A stretch of 64,000 nt of DNA from Coprinus comatus (GCA_034638255.1 JAWPGT010000014.1:1-64000); one strand, 5' to 3'; numbered from the stretch's first letter, positions 22,329 through 36,580 are shown. Program-made: numbers and translations. The notes: generated by a model not told the origin, from the sequence alone.

Positions 22329-24206
22329 ATGGCTCCCAACGCGCAGGACCAGTTTCGAGCTACCAAGGTGGACAGTTTCTTTATAGCTAAGAGAGTATGG
22401 ACACTGACTATGGTGCTAGCGTAAACTAGACGACGCATTCCTAGAACTTGATAATTCTGTAATAAATCCTGAGCTCGAGGACAATCCTCATCCCCCAAAG
22501 CGATCTAATACTTCACGCTCTCTGTATGCAACACTGGCAAAATATGGAATCTCAGCCAACGCGTCCCCGCCTTCGTCACAGTACGCGTTTTGGATCCCCT
22601 ATAAATATAGTCACTCATCTTAACACTTTGCAGAACTTCAACACCCCCAGGATTGACCAAGCCAACTCCCCATCTCACGGCAATACTCAACCGTGCTACA
22701 ACCAGGACCCGCAACCTATTTTCGTTTCGCTCCAATAAACCTTCAATAGGCTCGGCACTCTCCTCAACAACAGACTATAGGCCTTCCTCAATTACATCAT
22801 TCTTGTCTCGTCTTTCTACATTCAAACTCGCGACATATGCTAACAAGCCATCACAAATTGATGCTGTTGCTTCAGCCAAGTGTGGGTGGACTAATGATGG
22901 TAAAGATCGTCTGCTGTGCGGAATATGCGGAGCTTCCTGGGTTGTCATAGGGCGAGAAGGAATGTCTCGAGAAGCAGGTGCATTATTCCCTTTTGGATCT
23001 CATTGAAATATTTTTGAACGTTCGTCACATAGGAAATACGTTGCTCGAGAAACAGCGCATATCGCTGGTTGAGTCTCACAAGCAAGGTTGCCCTTGGAGG
23101 ACCCGTCAATGTGATCGTGAGCACAGTATTCAACCTTGTCCATCCCCTGTACTTATTTTTTCCTCCTTATATAGCATCAATATATAGAATCCCATTACAG
23201 TCTCCATCCGCAACTGTCAGAACTATTAAGACCACCGCGCTATCGCTCAACGAGTTGCTGGAGAATGTATCCACAAAACACCCGTTAGTAGGTCATACGT
23301 TACCATTTCCATGTTCCTGCGCTTACATATTCTAGACTCAAACGCAACTCAGATCTGTCATAACGACCATCGTATCATACCGTTTCCCCACTGAATCTGG
23401 TGAAGAAAGCCTGCAAAATACCCCAGATACAGAACTGTTGTCCGAATCAGCTATCCTTAGCGCTCTCTTCGGGTGGTCCTTCGTACCCATAAATATAGAG
23501 CCGAGGAAGTCTTCATATTCTCGAGCTAGTACCCCAGGATTCGTAACCCCAGCACGCGCACCTTCAACTCCAGCACGCACGTCTTCTGATTTGAGCACCC
23601 CAAGTCGAGAAACGCCTCTTAAATTCCACCTAGGATCCAATCTGTTCAATAATAAACGTGATACACTTCTCCAATGCTCTCTTTGTCAACGACGCATTGG
23701 TCTTTGGACATTCACTACCCCCCCTACCATCACAAAATCAACTAAACAGGACAATAACGGTACTCCTTCTACACCAAAAGAACAACCTCAATTGCGTCAA
23801 TTCGACCTGTTACGAGAACACCGATCATATTGTCCATATGTAGTGCGCTCAACAGCCATTCCTGTCTTGCCTGCGTCAGGAAGCGGAAATTCGACCAACA
23901 GCCAAATCAAATTACCTGCAAGTAGTGAAGACGTAATGGAAGGCTGGCGTGCGGTATTGACAATTATACTTCGTTACGGTTTGGGCCAAAAAAAACAGAT
24001 ACCCGAGAAAGATATATTTGGTCTAGAGGATGAGGGTTCTAATGAGAAGGCCGCGGAGGCCGCGGAGGTGGATGGGGTCAGAGCTATGGTTGCAGGTGTT
24101 AAGTCAAAAGGTGTAAGTAATTTTGTTTTTAAAACCCTATGGCTTATTCTTAAATCCATCACAGGGTAGGGATCTATTGAAATACGTGAAAAACCTGTTG
24201 GGATAG
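22329..24206 (+). CDS. rsm1: C3HC zinc-finger nuclear protein (NIPA/Rsm1 family)
   Basis: Seven exons: 22329-22367, 22420-22580, 22634-22977, 23033-23116, 23175-23287, 23336-24112 and 24165-24206, giving 519 residues. The N-terminus reads KRKLDDAF. The first C3HC finger has KCGWTNDGKDRLLCGICGASW and ends with HKQGCPWRTRQCD. A second, Rsm1-like region follows: ALFGWSF, CSLCQRRIGLW, then HRSYCPY. The C-terminal helix contains EGWRAVLTIILRYGLG. Fission yeast Rsm1 acts in mRNA export, and metazoan NIPA/ZC3HC1 sits at the nuclear pore basket. A similar nuclear-pore or RNA-export role is inferred. Its stop codon is 24 bases from the convergent helicase stop, so the 3' UTRs must overlap. Confidence 0.92.
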
Positions 24207-24230
24207 AGCCTTCCGGGTACATAATTACAA

Positions 24231-26668
24231 TCATGACCAGGTATATGCCTCTTTTAATTGTTTCAAAGCCATCTACGCCATGAATTAGTATTATATCTGA
24301 TAAGAAAGACGAGAACTTGTACCTCATAATCAGGTGACAGCGGTTCTAGGTCCTTGTCGGCCACGCGCAACCGTTTGACACGCTCCAAATGACCTGCATC
24401 CTTCAACATGTTTTTGAAGTATCGAGCCTATTCGGTGGTCAGTTGTCATTTCACTTGTAGGTTGAAAGTTGAAACTGTACCTCTTGCTCCTCCACCAAAG
24501 TCCAAGCAGAACCAGTGCGTCCAGCACGTGCAGTTCTACCAACACGATGGACATATTTTCGTATGTCGACCGGAACATCGTAACTGATGACATGAGAGAC
24601 ATGGCTGATGTCAATACCTCGAGATATGAGATCAGAACAAATAAGACTGAAAAACAAACAAGTTAGATTTTAAATCTATAAAACAGAGGGTAGGAAACCT
24701 ACATATTAATTTCCTTTGTTTTGAATTTCTCTAGAATAGTTTTCCGTTCACCAGGGGCAAGGTCACTGGAGTACGCTCGAGCAATAAGCGGTGGTTGTGA
24801 TGAAGTTTCTTTCCGTTTCATATAAAATTCGAACAGCCTAACCAAACGAGCAGTTGATTCCGCAGACTTTGTAAAGACTAATGCATCCGTAACATTTTGC
24901 TCCAATAGCAAGTGGAAGAACATTAATGGTTTTTGAGAAGAATCACAAACAATCATGTTCTCTGTAAGAGTTAATGGTATTGAGAATTTCTCCATAACAA
25001 CATCAAGAACGTGTTCTTCATCTTCCTTAGTCTTTTGTACCACAAAGTACTTGGGATCGCGTAATTCCAACGCTGCTATTTTTCCAGGATCGCGAGTCAA
25101 GGTTGCAGAAAATAGAAGCTTTTGGCATGAACTTTCGTGCTTGTCAGTTAAAAATGTCGGTACATGAGTATAAGGGAGTTGGAATAGGAGGTTAGGAGCA
25201 ACAGAGTCTGAACGAGGGCAAAGGTCTAAGGTTGGGTTGGATTTATTGACTGTTGATGTTCGTGTGGCTGCGAGAACTTGGACAAGCCAGTCTTGGAATG
25301 ATTGTGCAAGTAATCTATCTGCCTCGTCAATCACCTTGAAAGAGCTCAGTCTATGACATTATTGATAGTAACGGTACTCACTAGGAAACGCAGATGCTGT
25401 AATGTGAAGTTTGGTGTCCCATTTAAATGATCAATCAGTCGACCAGGTGTGCAAATCAGGATGTCAACTTTGCTTGAACCACCCAATAATCTTTATAGAG
25501 CGTCAGTTAAGATAACAGACTTGTAATATCAGAGAGTACGAACGGTGGTGACAGGTCAGTGATGAGCTGAGATTGTTCATGAGCAAAGGAATGTTGGCCG
25601 GTGGCAGTACCAATCTGTAACCTAGCCTCAACAACAGATACAGATGAATATGCATTTTACATACCTTTAAACCATGTCCTTTTCCTAGAACTTCGAAAGT
25701 TTCACGGACTTGAGCAACCAAATCCCTTGTGGGTAACACAATCAAGGCGCGCAGTCGCGTGACGATTCTAGATGAAAGAATCTTGTATGTTTCGGAGACG
25801 TGACCTCTGTCCTTACTGAGGAGCACTCACCTCTATTATTGGCAAAACATAAGCCAGAGTTTTACCACTACCAGTGGGAGCAGATACACAGACATCCCGA
25901 GTTGGTTGTGTAGATAAATACAAACGACGGTTAATGCTGGACTGAGGAATAAGGAAAGGAAGGAGGGATGTTTGTACTATAATTAGGTATAGGTGTAAGT
26001 AATGCACTCCATATAATCAAACGAATAACGTACCTGCGAATAGTTCTGCGATTCCAATTTCATGAAGCTTTCGTCTCATTTTCCCACTCAAGCGAGTTCC
26101 ACCATCCTGTGTGTCTTCAGTTGGTATAGACAATACTGTATCCGGATCAACAAACTCAGCATCTATAAAGGCCTTGTCGAGACCTTGCAAAGCCAGAGTA
26201 GATTTTGAAGGAGCATTTGGGAAAGCGGGTAAAGGAAAGATAGGTAAAGGACGTGGTGGAGTCACAGAGCGTACAGCATCAGGAGGGATAATTTCGGTTT
26301 CCATTTGTTCCCCTTCGTCATCAGGTGTGGAAGATTCTTGCACATCATTGAAATTATCCTTTGTGACTTTCCGCCGTTTGGCTGGTCTTGGAGAAGTTTG
26401 TTTTTCTGACTTTTCTGGTGTGAATTCAATGTCACCATCAGTCGATGATTCTGATTCCGGTTCTGATTCTGATTCCTCCACGTTGGCTTTTTGCACCAGA
26501 CCAGAGGCTTCACTTGGGTGTTGTTTTGTCCGTTTTCTTCTCTCTTTTTTTCGTCGGAGGTATCGTTGTTTAGCCTTTGTTTTCGACTACAGAGAATAAG
26601 TATCTGCAATACATGGATTCCATGGCAATAATCACCTTTTCTTGCGGCTCAGGATTAGCTACCTCCAT
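24231..26668 (-). CDS. dbp6: DEAD-box ATP-dependent RNA helicase, DBP6/DDX51 type
   Basis: The N-terminal ~190 residues are charged and disordered (Lys/Arg-rich, then Glu/Ser-rich, with a nuclear-type PAKRRKVTK). The helicase core follows with motif I APTGSGKT, Ia PTRDLVAQV, Ib [15 protein letters not shown] (VIDEADRLL), [24 protein letters not shown] and [13 protein letters not shown] linker and a C-terminus reading [11 protein letters not shown] complete it. The insertion between motifs II and III is long, as in the DBP6/DDX51 subfamily, which assembles early pre-60S ribosomal particles in the nucleolus. The gene has at least seven introns of about 50-60 bases. The start is taken at 26668 ([11 protein letters not shown]); the upstream open frame has no other ATG before a possible splice acceptor. 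Confidence 0.9.
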
Positions 26669-26923
26669 GAATGAGCGACTTGATTTTTCTGTCTCCAATT
26701 CAGCTTCTGTTCCAATTCCTATTCAGATGGTCAGCATCACGTGACTTTTTCTGACATCACATCCCGACAATTTCCCGCGCCAGTCGCCCAACACATTTTA
26801 GTTGGTGTGCCGGTCACATTACTCAAGACAAGTCAGGACAGCAACCAAGGCAAGGTATCATTGTCGGGAACACAAATGACCATTTTCTTTTTACATGAAT
26901 ACATCTTATCTATTTAAGTAGAA

Positions 26924-29900
26924 GCGTTATGAATATCTTGGAGAGTGATATTGCTACGGTCGCAAAAGCTCCTGAAAATCCCGTTCTCAGATTGGAACAA
27001 ATTAGCTGGACTATCAAATTCCTGTAAAATAAAAATTATCGGTCAAATTCTCTTTTATATCTAACGTCCTGTAGATGTGTATACTTACAGCGATTCGACC
27101 AGCGTCCAAAACAAGAATCCGGTCATAGCCAAGAATCGTCCTCAATCGATCTGTTATTGTTGTGTGAATGCGTATAGTTAGGAAATGATATATAACTCAC
27201 GAGCAATACAGACAAGTGTTCGATCCTTGAATTCGACAGCAATCGTCTGTTGAATCTTCTTGTCAGTTTCAAGATCAACGGAAGCACTAGATGATTAACG
27301 AGATTAGGATTAGATTTAAAACTTGCCATAAAGTTGTTTAGCCTTGTAAAAACTTACGTTGCTTCGTCGAGGATGACTACTTTGGAGTCTCTAACCAATG
27401 CTCGAGCGAGGCTCAGTAATGACCTCTCTCCAACACTCAAGTTCGCTCCTTCAGGTTCTATGACTGTATCAAGTGTATAGGAGTTTTGGTTCGTGATTCC
27501 AGTAGAGTCGTTGGTTGCTGAAGAATCGAGGAATGATGACCGTCTCAGAGAGTCCCAAAGGCGAGCATCATCATACATGTTGAATGGGTCAAGGACCATT
27601 CGGATCGTTCCACTAAAGAGAAGTGGCTTCATAAGGTTTGTATGTCAGGTTATGTGGAGTGATAATGGTTACATCAACTACACGTACATCTTGAGGTATT
27701 ATTGAAACATTCAAACGCAAATCTCGAAGGCCAATTTGGGATATATCAACTCTGTAATAGAGGTGGGGTGAGATCATATAACATTAAAAAGAAAGATCCC
27801 TTACCCGTCTATTTTAATAAGTCCTGAGAATTCTACAATGCGTAACATTGTCAGGGCCAGTGATGACTTTCCTGCCCCAGTTCGTCCAACAACTCCTATC
27901 TTCTCACCGCCTTTGATTGAGAACGAGAGGTCATGTAAGACATTGGGCAATCCCGGTCTGTAACTCATCTTCACATGCTCAAAGTCGATACAGCCTTCCC
28001 GAGGCCAATTGGGCGGTGGTTTCTTCTCTGGAATCTCGTGCGGTGCTTCTTGCTCAATCATGTCTGGACGACTGTACTGGACAACTGCAGAGGAGTGCTA
28101 TGAGTGACCGTCTCCTGGAGATATGAAATAGTTGTTATGTACCTCTTTCCACAGAATTCAGGTAGTTCTACAACCAGTAGGTTCATTTGCAACTCGCAGT
28201 TCCAGAAAAAAACAGGGCTCACCTCTACATCCGCAGTTTGTCTGGTTAGAAGCCCGCATAACTGCGTTAAAGTAGCTATCACCTTTTAGGCTTGGCTAAA
28301 GACGAGTCTTTTTGACTAAACTCACTAGTATACGTCAAAACAAGGCCGACTTCAGCTGGACTGATTGAGGATGTTCCAACGACCGCGAATACGGCGATCT
28401 GTTGTGATGGCATCAAATCGGATTCCAACAGAAAAACATAGTGGTATTGTGGCACTCACAGCAAAGACCATGATGGCACCACAGAAGTCTAGGCGAACAG
28501 CCAGCCATCTGTTCGGTGTCGTTAATACAGGAATATCCTTAGGTAAGATGAAAGCAATTTGTACCTTTGATTGGTGACTGTAATGAACAAAGCACGGTTT
28601 TCAAGGTCGATATAAAACTCGTTTTCTTTTATGAATCGTGGAATTTCACCATAGCTGCGAATTGTGGGAAGACCTAAGAAACACCATTTCACCTAAACCA
28701 TAATTCTGCTTAAACAAGTGATAGACAAGCTTACCAGATAATGACTCGGAGAAATGTGAGTAGAGAAGTGAACGAAGCATCGCATCTTCATGTTAAGTGT
28801 TAAACCGATAAAATGAATCAAAATTAAGGAAAGGAGACTACCTAATCGTTTAATTTCACGGGCACTTGCTCTATAATATGATTGGAAACGTTGATAACCC
28901 AAGAAAACAACCACAACCACTACAACTGTTGTCTATTTATACCCATGATCTATCCAATAAGATGATTTAAGACTCACTGAAATAATGCTCGACGACTGTG
29001 ATTATGATAACAGCGCCCAGAACACTAGAACATGTCAAAGCCACTGTGTTTGTGTTGTTACAATGTCGGTTTTCTTGTTCAAAATGATTACACTCACATA
29101 ACCTCATAGAAACTAGAAAGAAAAACATAAGACAAGCAAAAGTCATGTATCAGTACTTCACTCACTTGGAAGTTGGTTATCGATAGCTAAAGTATGTAAG
29201 TATGAATAGATGGTAATAAATTGGAAACACTTACAATCAATGTCCTTTCCAAACACACCCATAATACGACCAACAGGCTATTATAAGTGTGAGGCTTCGT
29301 CAGCATCAAGCATACAGGATCGCTGACCGTGGTATCAAAGAATGACATAGGGGCATAGAAGATGTGCTTCACCGCTTCACGGTGTAGGTTGCGGGAGACA
29401 AACCAGGATACAGTGTCCATGACGATACCACTGTAATAATGTCATAAAACTGATGGATAATTGTATATTAAAATACGCACAGTGCAAATGTGAATAGCGC
29501 TTGCGAAATGCCTAAACCGGCGTAGAGACCTTGATAAAATGAGAATGGTTGGTGTAAGGAGCTAAGAGATTGAGGAACAATCTTGTTAAGGAGGTGTATT
29601 CAAAGTATACTGAAAATGGAACTAACTTTGCTTGCCACCAAACCAGGGTATAACTATTCATGATTTGACTGCCTTGCATTAAGAATATCGACAGTAACAA
29701 AAGTGGCATCGTCCAGAAACCATAACCGGCATTCAAGTATTGCCAATAAACTAAAATGATTGGTATTTAGTATTTGTTATTTTCGATGTCAGGGTGGCTT
29801 ACCGGAACCCGGGACGGAGCCTGTTGTACGCTTTTCTTTGACAATTAGCCTTCCTTCGAGCTTCCCTGTGCCAGCAGCATAACCAAGTGATCGCTGTTTC

Positions 29901-32900
29901 TCTACTTCGATTGAATCGATTTGAAGAGTGTCGGAAGATCTATCAGAAACAGAATCGGCCTCGGTTGTTCCACCAAACTCTGCTACAATTCGAGCGATTC
30001 CTCCTTCTTTTGATACGACCTCTTGGTACTGACCATGTTCTTTGATAACCCCGTTCTCCATCATGTATATCTCGTCACAGAATGAGACGAAATGCAATGC
30101 ATGAGTAACTAATATTACTGTCTTTCCTCGATTGCGTACTGCGTCTAGGAGTGCATTATGAAACAACGATTTTCCGACATGGGCGTCAACTTAGGGTAAC
30201 ATAAAGTTAGCCTGGGGTTTTGAAGAAAAAAACATCCTAAATACCCACCAGCGGATAAAGGATCATCAAAAATTAAAACATCTGCATCGGAATAGAGAGC
30301 CCTTGCGATATTAATCTATGCAAAGTCTTCAGTCTTTATATTTTACCATCTAGCAATTAAGGAACCTACTCGCTGTTTCTGACCACCACTAAGGTTGATT
30401 CCCTTTTCGCCAATCTACCCGGCTTGTTAAACTAACAGAGGGCCAAGTATTAGGTATGGAGCTCACCTCCGTTAGATCTCCATCTGCAAGTAATTTCAAA
30501 TCTGGAAGAAGACAAGCATCATCAATAATTTTCCAGTACTTTTCTTCCTCGAATGGTCGGCCAAAGAGAATATTATCACGCTAATGGAATGATCATTATC
30601 ATTAGCTCATTAGATACTCTGTATATGGAATTGTGTTCTTACCAATGTAGCATTTTGAATCCATGCAACCTGTGGACAATATGCGATTTCACCTCCAAAA
30701 GTGACCTTCCCAGAAACAAGCCGCATTTCACCAACAAGTCCTTGTAACAGACTAGATTTACCAGATCCGACACGACCAATTATTGCAATAAGCTTTCCTC
30801 TTTTCACGCACATTGAGACATTCTGTACTCGGAAAGGTTGTCCAGATTGACTACCCCCTAGACTTTCTTCCCATTCAAAAGTCGTATCATCTACCACGAG
30901 CGCATCTTCCAAGTCTTTATCAATGATAAATGTCTTCTCGGGCATGAGTTCGGCTTCGAATATTTCTGTCAACCTATTGAATGCATTGCGGGAATCGGTA
31001 ATCGCCGAGAGAGCTCGGGGGAGAAGCATCATTGGCTGGCGCAGAAGCTATGGTCAGATATAAACTGGATGTAAGTGCCAAGCATGCCCACTCATAACGT
31101 TCAGATATTCATACCTGAAAAAGGCTAAGAGAAGCAAACACTGTAGCGACGTCAAAATCCGGATATAACTTGGTATATACTAATAAGGATAACGTGGCCG
31201 CTAACACAGGTGTAGAATATGCAAATGCGACACTGTTCAAGTTCAGGGAGGAAGGAACAAGATATAAAGGACGTGTTGCATACCTCGCTGACTGTGAGTT
31301 AGATATCCTTCTAACGCCCTGAAGTTCGCTGTCTCGTGTGTGGTTGAGCCCTAAAAAGATAATCAGGATGAGACAGACGGATATTTGATTAGTATCTTAC
31401 GATGTAAAAATGGGATTTCGTAGGAGAAATATTTCACAATCCGCATTCCGCCTGATATGTACCATGGTGAATTTGATGATCAGTTCAAACGTACTTTTAA
31501 ACCATACCAAGTACTTCCAATAGGGTCTTGGATCTTTGGTCTGTAAACTTCATCGATTGTCTCCGAATAACGAATTGATGTGCTGCTATTTGCGAAGATA
31601 TGGGAGCCATTAATAGAAAGAGCGCAAAGCCCGCTAGTGCAGAGGGACCCAACTAGATCCAACCTGTGTTAAATACTAGTATTCCAATCGATGAAAGTCA
31701 CGTACTTGAACCAAAAGAATAATCAAGCATATAACAACCTGTATTGGAGCTGTCCATGCTTTCGGAACAAATGAGTGTTATGTCCACATTGGGAATTCAG
31801 GATACCAACCTGCATGCTGAAAGTATGATCAATATGTGTAGTAGATATTCATGAAGTTCGTCATCACTTACAAACCATTGGGAAGCAGCATCGATTCGAC
31901 TAACCTAATTTTGATCTTATGATGAGAAAATCAACGGAGAATAAAAACAAGCCGTACATCAGTAGAGATATGATTGACAATTTTGCTGTTTGGAAGTCCT
32001 AGACGAGACTTGCCCGTTAACCGAACACCCCTCTTATAAATAGAGCTGATGAGGGCAGTTCGCGCTAGAACACCAGTCACCATAGAACGCCAGAAGAACT
32101 GGAGGATCGGGCTTATCAGTAAATCATGGCATATTATTCCCATGACATAGAACGCGTACTTGATGCTGCATGAGGCTGGTGAGAATGATCAGGAAGAAAA
32201 GTCCAATGGCCATTGCGATCCCCCGTCCAACATTAGGAGGAGGTTCTCCTCGCGCTGACAAAGCCGCTCTCTCCTTGGTAAAGTTGATAATTGCCTACCA
32301 GAAGATAAATGGACAGCAAGTGTGAGCGGAATAGAAAAATTACATACTTTGACGAGCAACGGACCCATTAGTTGGGATACATCTCCTATAACCTGGAAGA
32401 AACTTGTTGTCGCCTTTCCATATGCAAACGAACACGACACATACCTTGATCATACCCCCAATCCAGAAGAAACGACCGATGGTATCATTCAAAGTATAGA
32501 CCAAACTTGCACCTCGTGAGCTATTTCTGCTCCTCCAGTCATTCTCGCATGTCAGAAGGCAGGCTCTGAAGTTTCTTCCAGCAGTAATGGAGCGGAGATA
32601 CCACCCTATTTTGACATACAATGATGGGTGGACCTGACCTGACTTACGATTCTGATTCCAAGCTGCAGCAACTTGTACTCGTTCTTGCCAGTGGTGGTTA
32701 AGCTGAGTAGACAGGACAGAGGCAGTACGAGAGGAATCAATGGCCCAAAGGTCAGGTGCTTGAAGAGTGCGTTGAAAACCAAGTTTCTGAATACCCAGTG
32801 AGTTATGTTGCTGCTAGATTATGTGCAGGTCAGGGAAATCACCATCAACGGTGTGACCCAGGTATAAGTTAGAGTCGACAATATGTTAGCTTCTGCAAGT

Positions 32901-33154
32901 GGCATAACCTAGTTTGTGGTGAGAGCCTGATGAAGGAGCATCCTGATGTCGCTCACAGGAGCATTGTCCAGGCTTTCAGGCGGTGGAGGTGGAGGATCTT
33001 TTGGAATCCTACAAGAATGGTCAGGGAGACGTGGGTTTCAAGGACCGGAGGCGTTGTACCAAAGCTGCCACCACTTTTTGCGAAATCGGACGCGTTCTTC
33101 GCCGTGGTCGAGGTCAAAAGCCTGATTACGGTGAGCAGGGAGTTCTTTGGACAT
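26924..33154 (-). CDS. ABC transporter, ABCC (MRP/Yor1-like) full transporter
   Basis: This is a long gene with many short introns; I resolved the ends and all nucleotide-binding motifs but not every exon. The N-terminus reads [16 protein letters not shown], then [17 protein letters not shown], with no extra TMD0. It leads into membrane domain 1 ([18 protein letters not shown]). NBD1 has Walker [10 protein letters not shown] (about 30,760), signature LSGGQKQR (about 30,390) and Walker [11 protein letters not shown] with Asp instead of the catalytic Glu, as usual for NBD1 of this family. Membrane domain 2 follows, then NBD2: Walker [10 protein letters not shown], signature LSVGE and Walker B VVILDEAT with Glu. 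The C-terminus ends [11 protein letters not shown] at 26924. It is an exporter of drugs, conjugates or metabolites at the plasma or vacuolar membrane. It is divergent from a siderophore-synthetase-like gene, 340 bases between ATGs. Confidence 0.93.
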
Positions 33155-33494
33155 GTCTCGTAGGGAGAGGAAGGAGATACGGAGAGTGGACTAGCTCATG
33201 GGGGGCGTATAATAGCAAAAGATCTCAGACTAAAGAACACGATTGGGAAACGCAAGAGGATGAGATTCGAGGTGAGATATTCCCAAGATGTTCCCATGAA
33301 GGTTGCACCGGACAATGTTACGTCAGACGGAAAGTCTCTCACTCGGCTAGATCTCTCTCACTCCCTTCTGTTTGTTCACATGGCTTCAAATCATTTCTCT
33401 CTCTTTTCGGATTCAAAAACATTTCCAAAACGGTACATCATAAATCCAACGAATATTATCATTATATGAACCCATTCCTTCCCTCCTGCTCATC
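33155..33494. promoter_or_regulatory. Shared divergent promoter region, ABCC transporter / NIS synthetase 1
   Basis: 340 bases separate the two divergent ATGs. The synthetase side is pyrimidine-rich. A TGATAA (HGATAR) element on the minus strand at 33456-33461 is the only strong GATA-factor match. Co-regulation of the two genes is plausible from layout but not shown. Confidence 0.45.
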
Positions 33495-35707
33495 ATGTCT
33501 TTCTCCACCTTTACCGTCGGTGCCAGTCTTCTGCCTCCGTTCCAACGCGCAGCCCTCGCCAGCACTGTCCGTCTTCTGTCTTGTCTAGTAACAGAATCCC
33601 TCGTCCGCGCTCTGTACTTTTCGCTCGATGGTTTTGAAGCAACAGGTTTTAGCGTAGTGCTCAAGCCAGAGGTCCCGCTTGATGCTCCATATACTGCAGC
33701 ATCCATCTTGGCAATCATTCCTCTCCGTCACATCCCGGTATTCAAACATGATGGCAAGGATCACCGGGCAAAGGAAATAGGACTTTTGGATCCCTTCGAT
33801 ATGATGCCTCTGGTCCTGGAGTTTAGCCCAGAGCCTATGGAAGATCACTCCAATATACGCGGCAATCTTCCTGTGAGCGAGCAGTGCGTATATCTCGTAG
33901 CCTAACTTACATCGTGTTGCAGCATGTAGATTTGACGGCTGCAATTCTTAATGTACTCCATGGGCCAAGCTGGGATCTTTCATCCACTACGGTCTTCGTT
34001 CCAAACAAAGGTCCTCTGAGCTTGTGGAACACCTTCGCTGCAGCAATGAAACTGGAAGAATCGATCACTCAAGACATAGGCGAAGAGTTTGAAAGTGCGG
34101 TCAAATGGCAAGGTCGATAATTGATTCTATTTTTAATGCTACCTTATCTGATAATGTCCCATGACAGCATATTCCTTCGAGAATCCACCACCTGCTCCTA
34201 CCTTCGAATCATCGAGCATAGAATGGGAAGAGTCAATCGTAGAAGGCCACCCAACCCACCCGGTTAGTCTTCGCCTTTGGTGCGCTGATGGACATGGGAC
34301 TGAGTCTATCTAGATGCATAAAACGCGTCGTTTTCTTCCTCCACTTCCAGATTTCGTTCCGGGCATTTTCGATTTGTATAACCCGAAATTGAGATTCGTA
34401 GCCGTTCCGGAAAAGAACCTCAAAATTACCTATAATTTCGTAGAGCTTACTAAACCTCTCCTTGAAGCAGCTGCCCGAAAGGCCGGCAAGCTTTTGCATG
34501 TCCAAGAAGGCTATGTGGTGATACCAGTCCATGAGCTACAGATCGCACATGTGCAAGACAAATTCTCAGACGCTATAATCTATCCCGAAGAATACCATCT
34601 CGATCTTCAAGCTCAACAAAGCATACGGTAACTTCATCCGTCGAAAGCGTACCAATTTTACTCATAGTTTCTAGGTCTGTGATTGTTCCGAATGTTTACC
34701 GTGAATTATCCCTGAAGCTTGGTGTTGGCATTAAACTCACATCTGCGGTTCGCACAATATCACCCGAATCAGCTTACCTTGGTCCCCGGTTCTCAGCGCA
34801 AGTTGTTCCAGTCTTGGAACTCGACCCTGTTGTAGTCACTGTAGCAAAGGAACTTGCAAGTGTGGTCCATGCCCATCCTAACGGAGAAATAGGCAAACAC
34901 TGTGCTGCCATTGTAAGGGAATGTTATGAGAATACAAGCGAAGAACGTGGGGAGCGCCTCATCGTGTGTACATCCCTCGTTGAGAGTGGTCATTCCGGAC
35001 AGGGAGGTGACATCCCACCTGTTATCCGCGTCTTTGATCTGGACAGCGAGGAAAAGAGAATCAAATGGCTTGATCAGTAAGGTGTCCCTATATTGATTGT
35101 CATATTTTACTTAACGTCTCCGTGCACAGGTTTGTATCAATCTTCTTCAAGGCTTTTTTACCGTCAGTTATCAAGAATGGTGTTGCTTTTGAATGTCATC
35201 CGCAAAATTGCGTTGCTCGCTTCGATCTTATCACAAAAGAAATCAAAGGATTTATTATTCGGGACTTTGGAGGTATTCGAGTTCATACACCTACCCTTCG
35301 AGAGACCACAGGAGTAGACTTGGATTTTATCGCTGGCCACTCAATCATTGCGGAAGACCTCGAGGATGTTTACACGCGGATGTACCATACGGTATTCCAT
35401 AACCACCTCCAACAGCTGATTCGCGTTCTTGGGTTACACTATAATGGCAAGGGGTGGGAGATTGTTAGAAACCATCTGGAGTCTGCCATTCCCCGGGAGC
35501 ATCCACTCTGGGACGCGTGGTTGTCTCCAGAACGTAAAACATTCCCTGGGAAATGTTTCTTGAGGATGAGAATGTCTGGAATGTATAGATTCGTGAGTAC
35601 ACGTTCTCATTTTGGATTACGCCTTCTGATTTTATTGGTAGCACTTGCATGGGCCTTTCCCTAATCTGATACAATATAAGGGTGTGAAACAGAACATGTT
35701 ATCTTGA
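33495..35707 (+). CDS. IucA/IucC-family (NRPS-independent siderophore) synthetase, copy 1
   Basis: Seven exons: 33495-33872, 33923-34112, 34168-34262, 34314-34627, 34675-35076, 35130-35592 and 35642-35707; 635 residues, the size of bacterial NIS synthetases (~580-620). Family marks are GHPTHPMHKTR (nucleotide-binding HPxHP), VIPVHELQ, KLTSAVRTISP (S-x-x-R-T adenylate loop), and the C-terminal FhuF/IucC region with FECHPQNCVARFD and IRDFGGIRV. Enzymes of this family use ATP to adenylate a polycarboxylate such as citrate and couple it to an amine or alcohol, building siderophores such as rhizoferrin or aerobactin. Substrates here are unknown. The third intron splits the HPTHP motif from MHKTR. 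It is followed by a tandem paralogue and divergent from an ABCC transporter. Confidence 0.92.
34146..34154 (+). other. GATA-type 9-mer ATCTGATAA inside an intron
   Basis: This is an exact match to the iron-responsive GATA consensus ATCWGATAA, but inside intron 2 of NIS synthetase 1. The same 9-mer occurs by position in other unrelated introns of this window, where it may simply overlap a branch site, so function is doubtful. Confidence 0.3.
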
Positions 35708-36580
35708 TATGACTAGAACTTTGTAACCAAATATAAAATGGGAGTGTCGAAATGTTAACAATCATTTTCCGCCTTTGAGGTGTAACTATAAACCATGCTT
35801 GGCATTTTTATGTGCCCGATTGTGTGTTTGCTCTCAAAACCGCCGGCATGTCGTAATTGCGATCGCGCACCAGTCAAGAAACATTTTGACAAAACCTCGC
35901 AATAGCTAAAACAAAAGTCTCACCAGTGTGAGATAATCTGACTTTTCTGTGATTAGACTCTATCTTCCGGACCTCGGAGTAATCAGGCGGTGTACATCTT
36001 TGCTTTTTAATAATCCTAAAATAGATTTCGAGGATGTTGTTGCACTAACTGAGAAGCGTATCCCATGCCGCATCTAGGTGATTCATCAATCCCCTACATC
36101 TTCAGTCTCCAGCAATAAGAACATCGCACGGTTACTCCATTAAATATTGATTTCACTTCCATTTACAAGAAATTGATATATCCTGCATACCTTGGTTAAA
36201 GGCCAAGCCTGTTCGCACAACGCTTCGACTACCATCACAAGATTTGGGGTTTGTCCAATGGGCTAGTACATGTTGGAGTATATTTACGACTCCCAGGCCT
36301 CAACTCGAAGCTGCGGAATTCCGTTCCTCTGAAACGATGAGATCGATGAGAAAGGAAGATTTATTTACACGCAACAATATCTTATGGGGATTTATGAAAT
36401 ATCCCATAGCGCTACTTATCCCGTTGAAAGCACAGTGGGCTCTGATATGGATTGTTCTTACACACGTTGTTGACTTTTGGTTGACATAAATAGATGCGCA
36501 AAGGGCCGGTTCCCCATTGGGATTTTTTAGGTGCTTACGTTTTATCTGCTGGTGAATTTGCCAGCCACCGTTCCAGCTCT

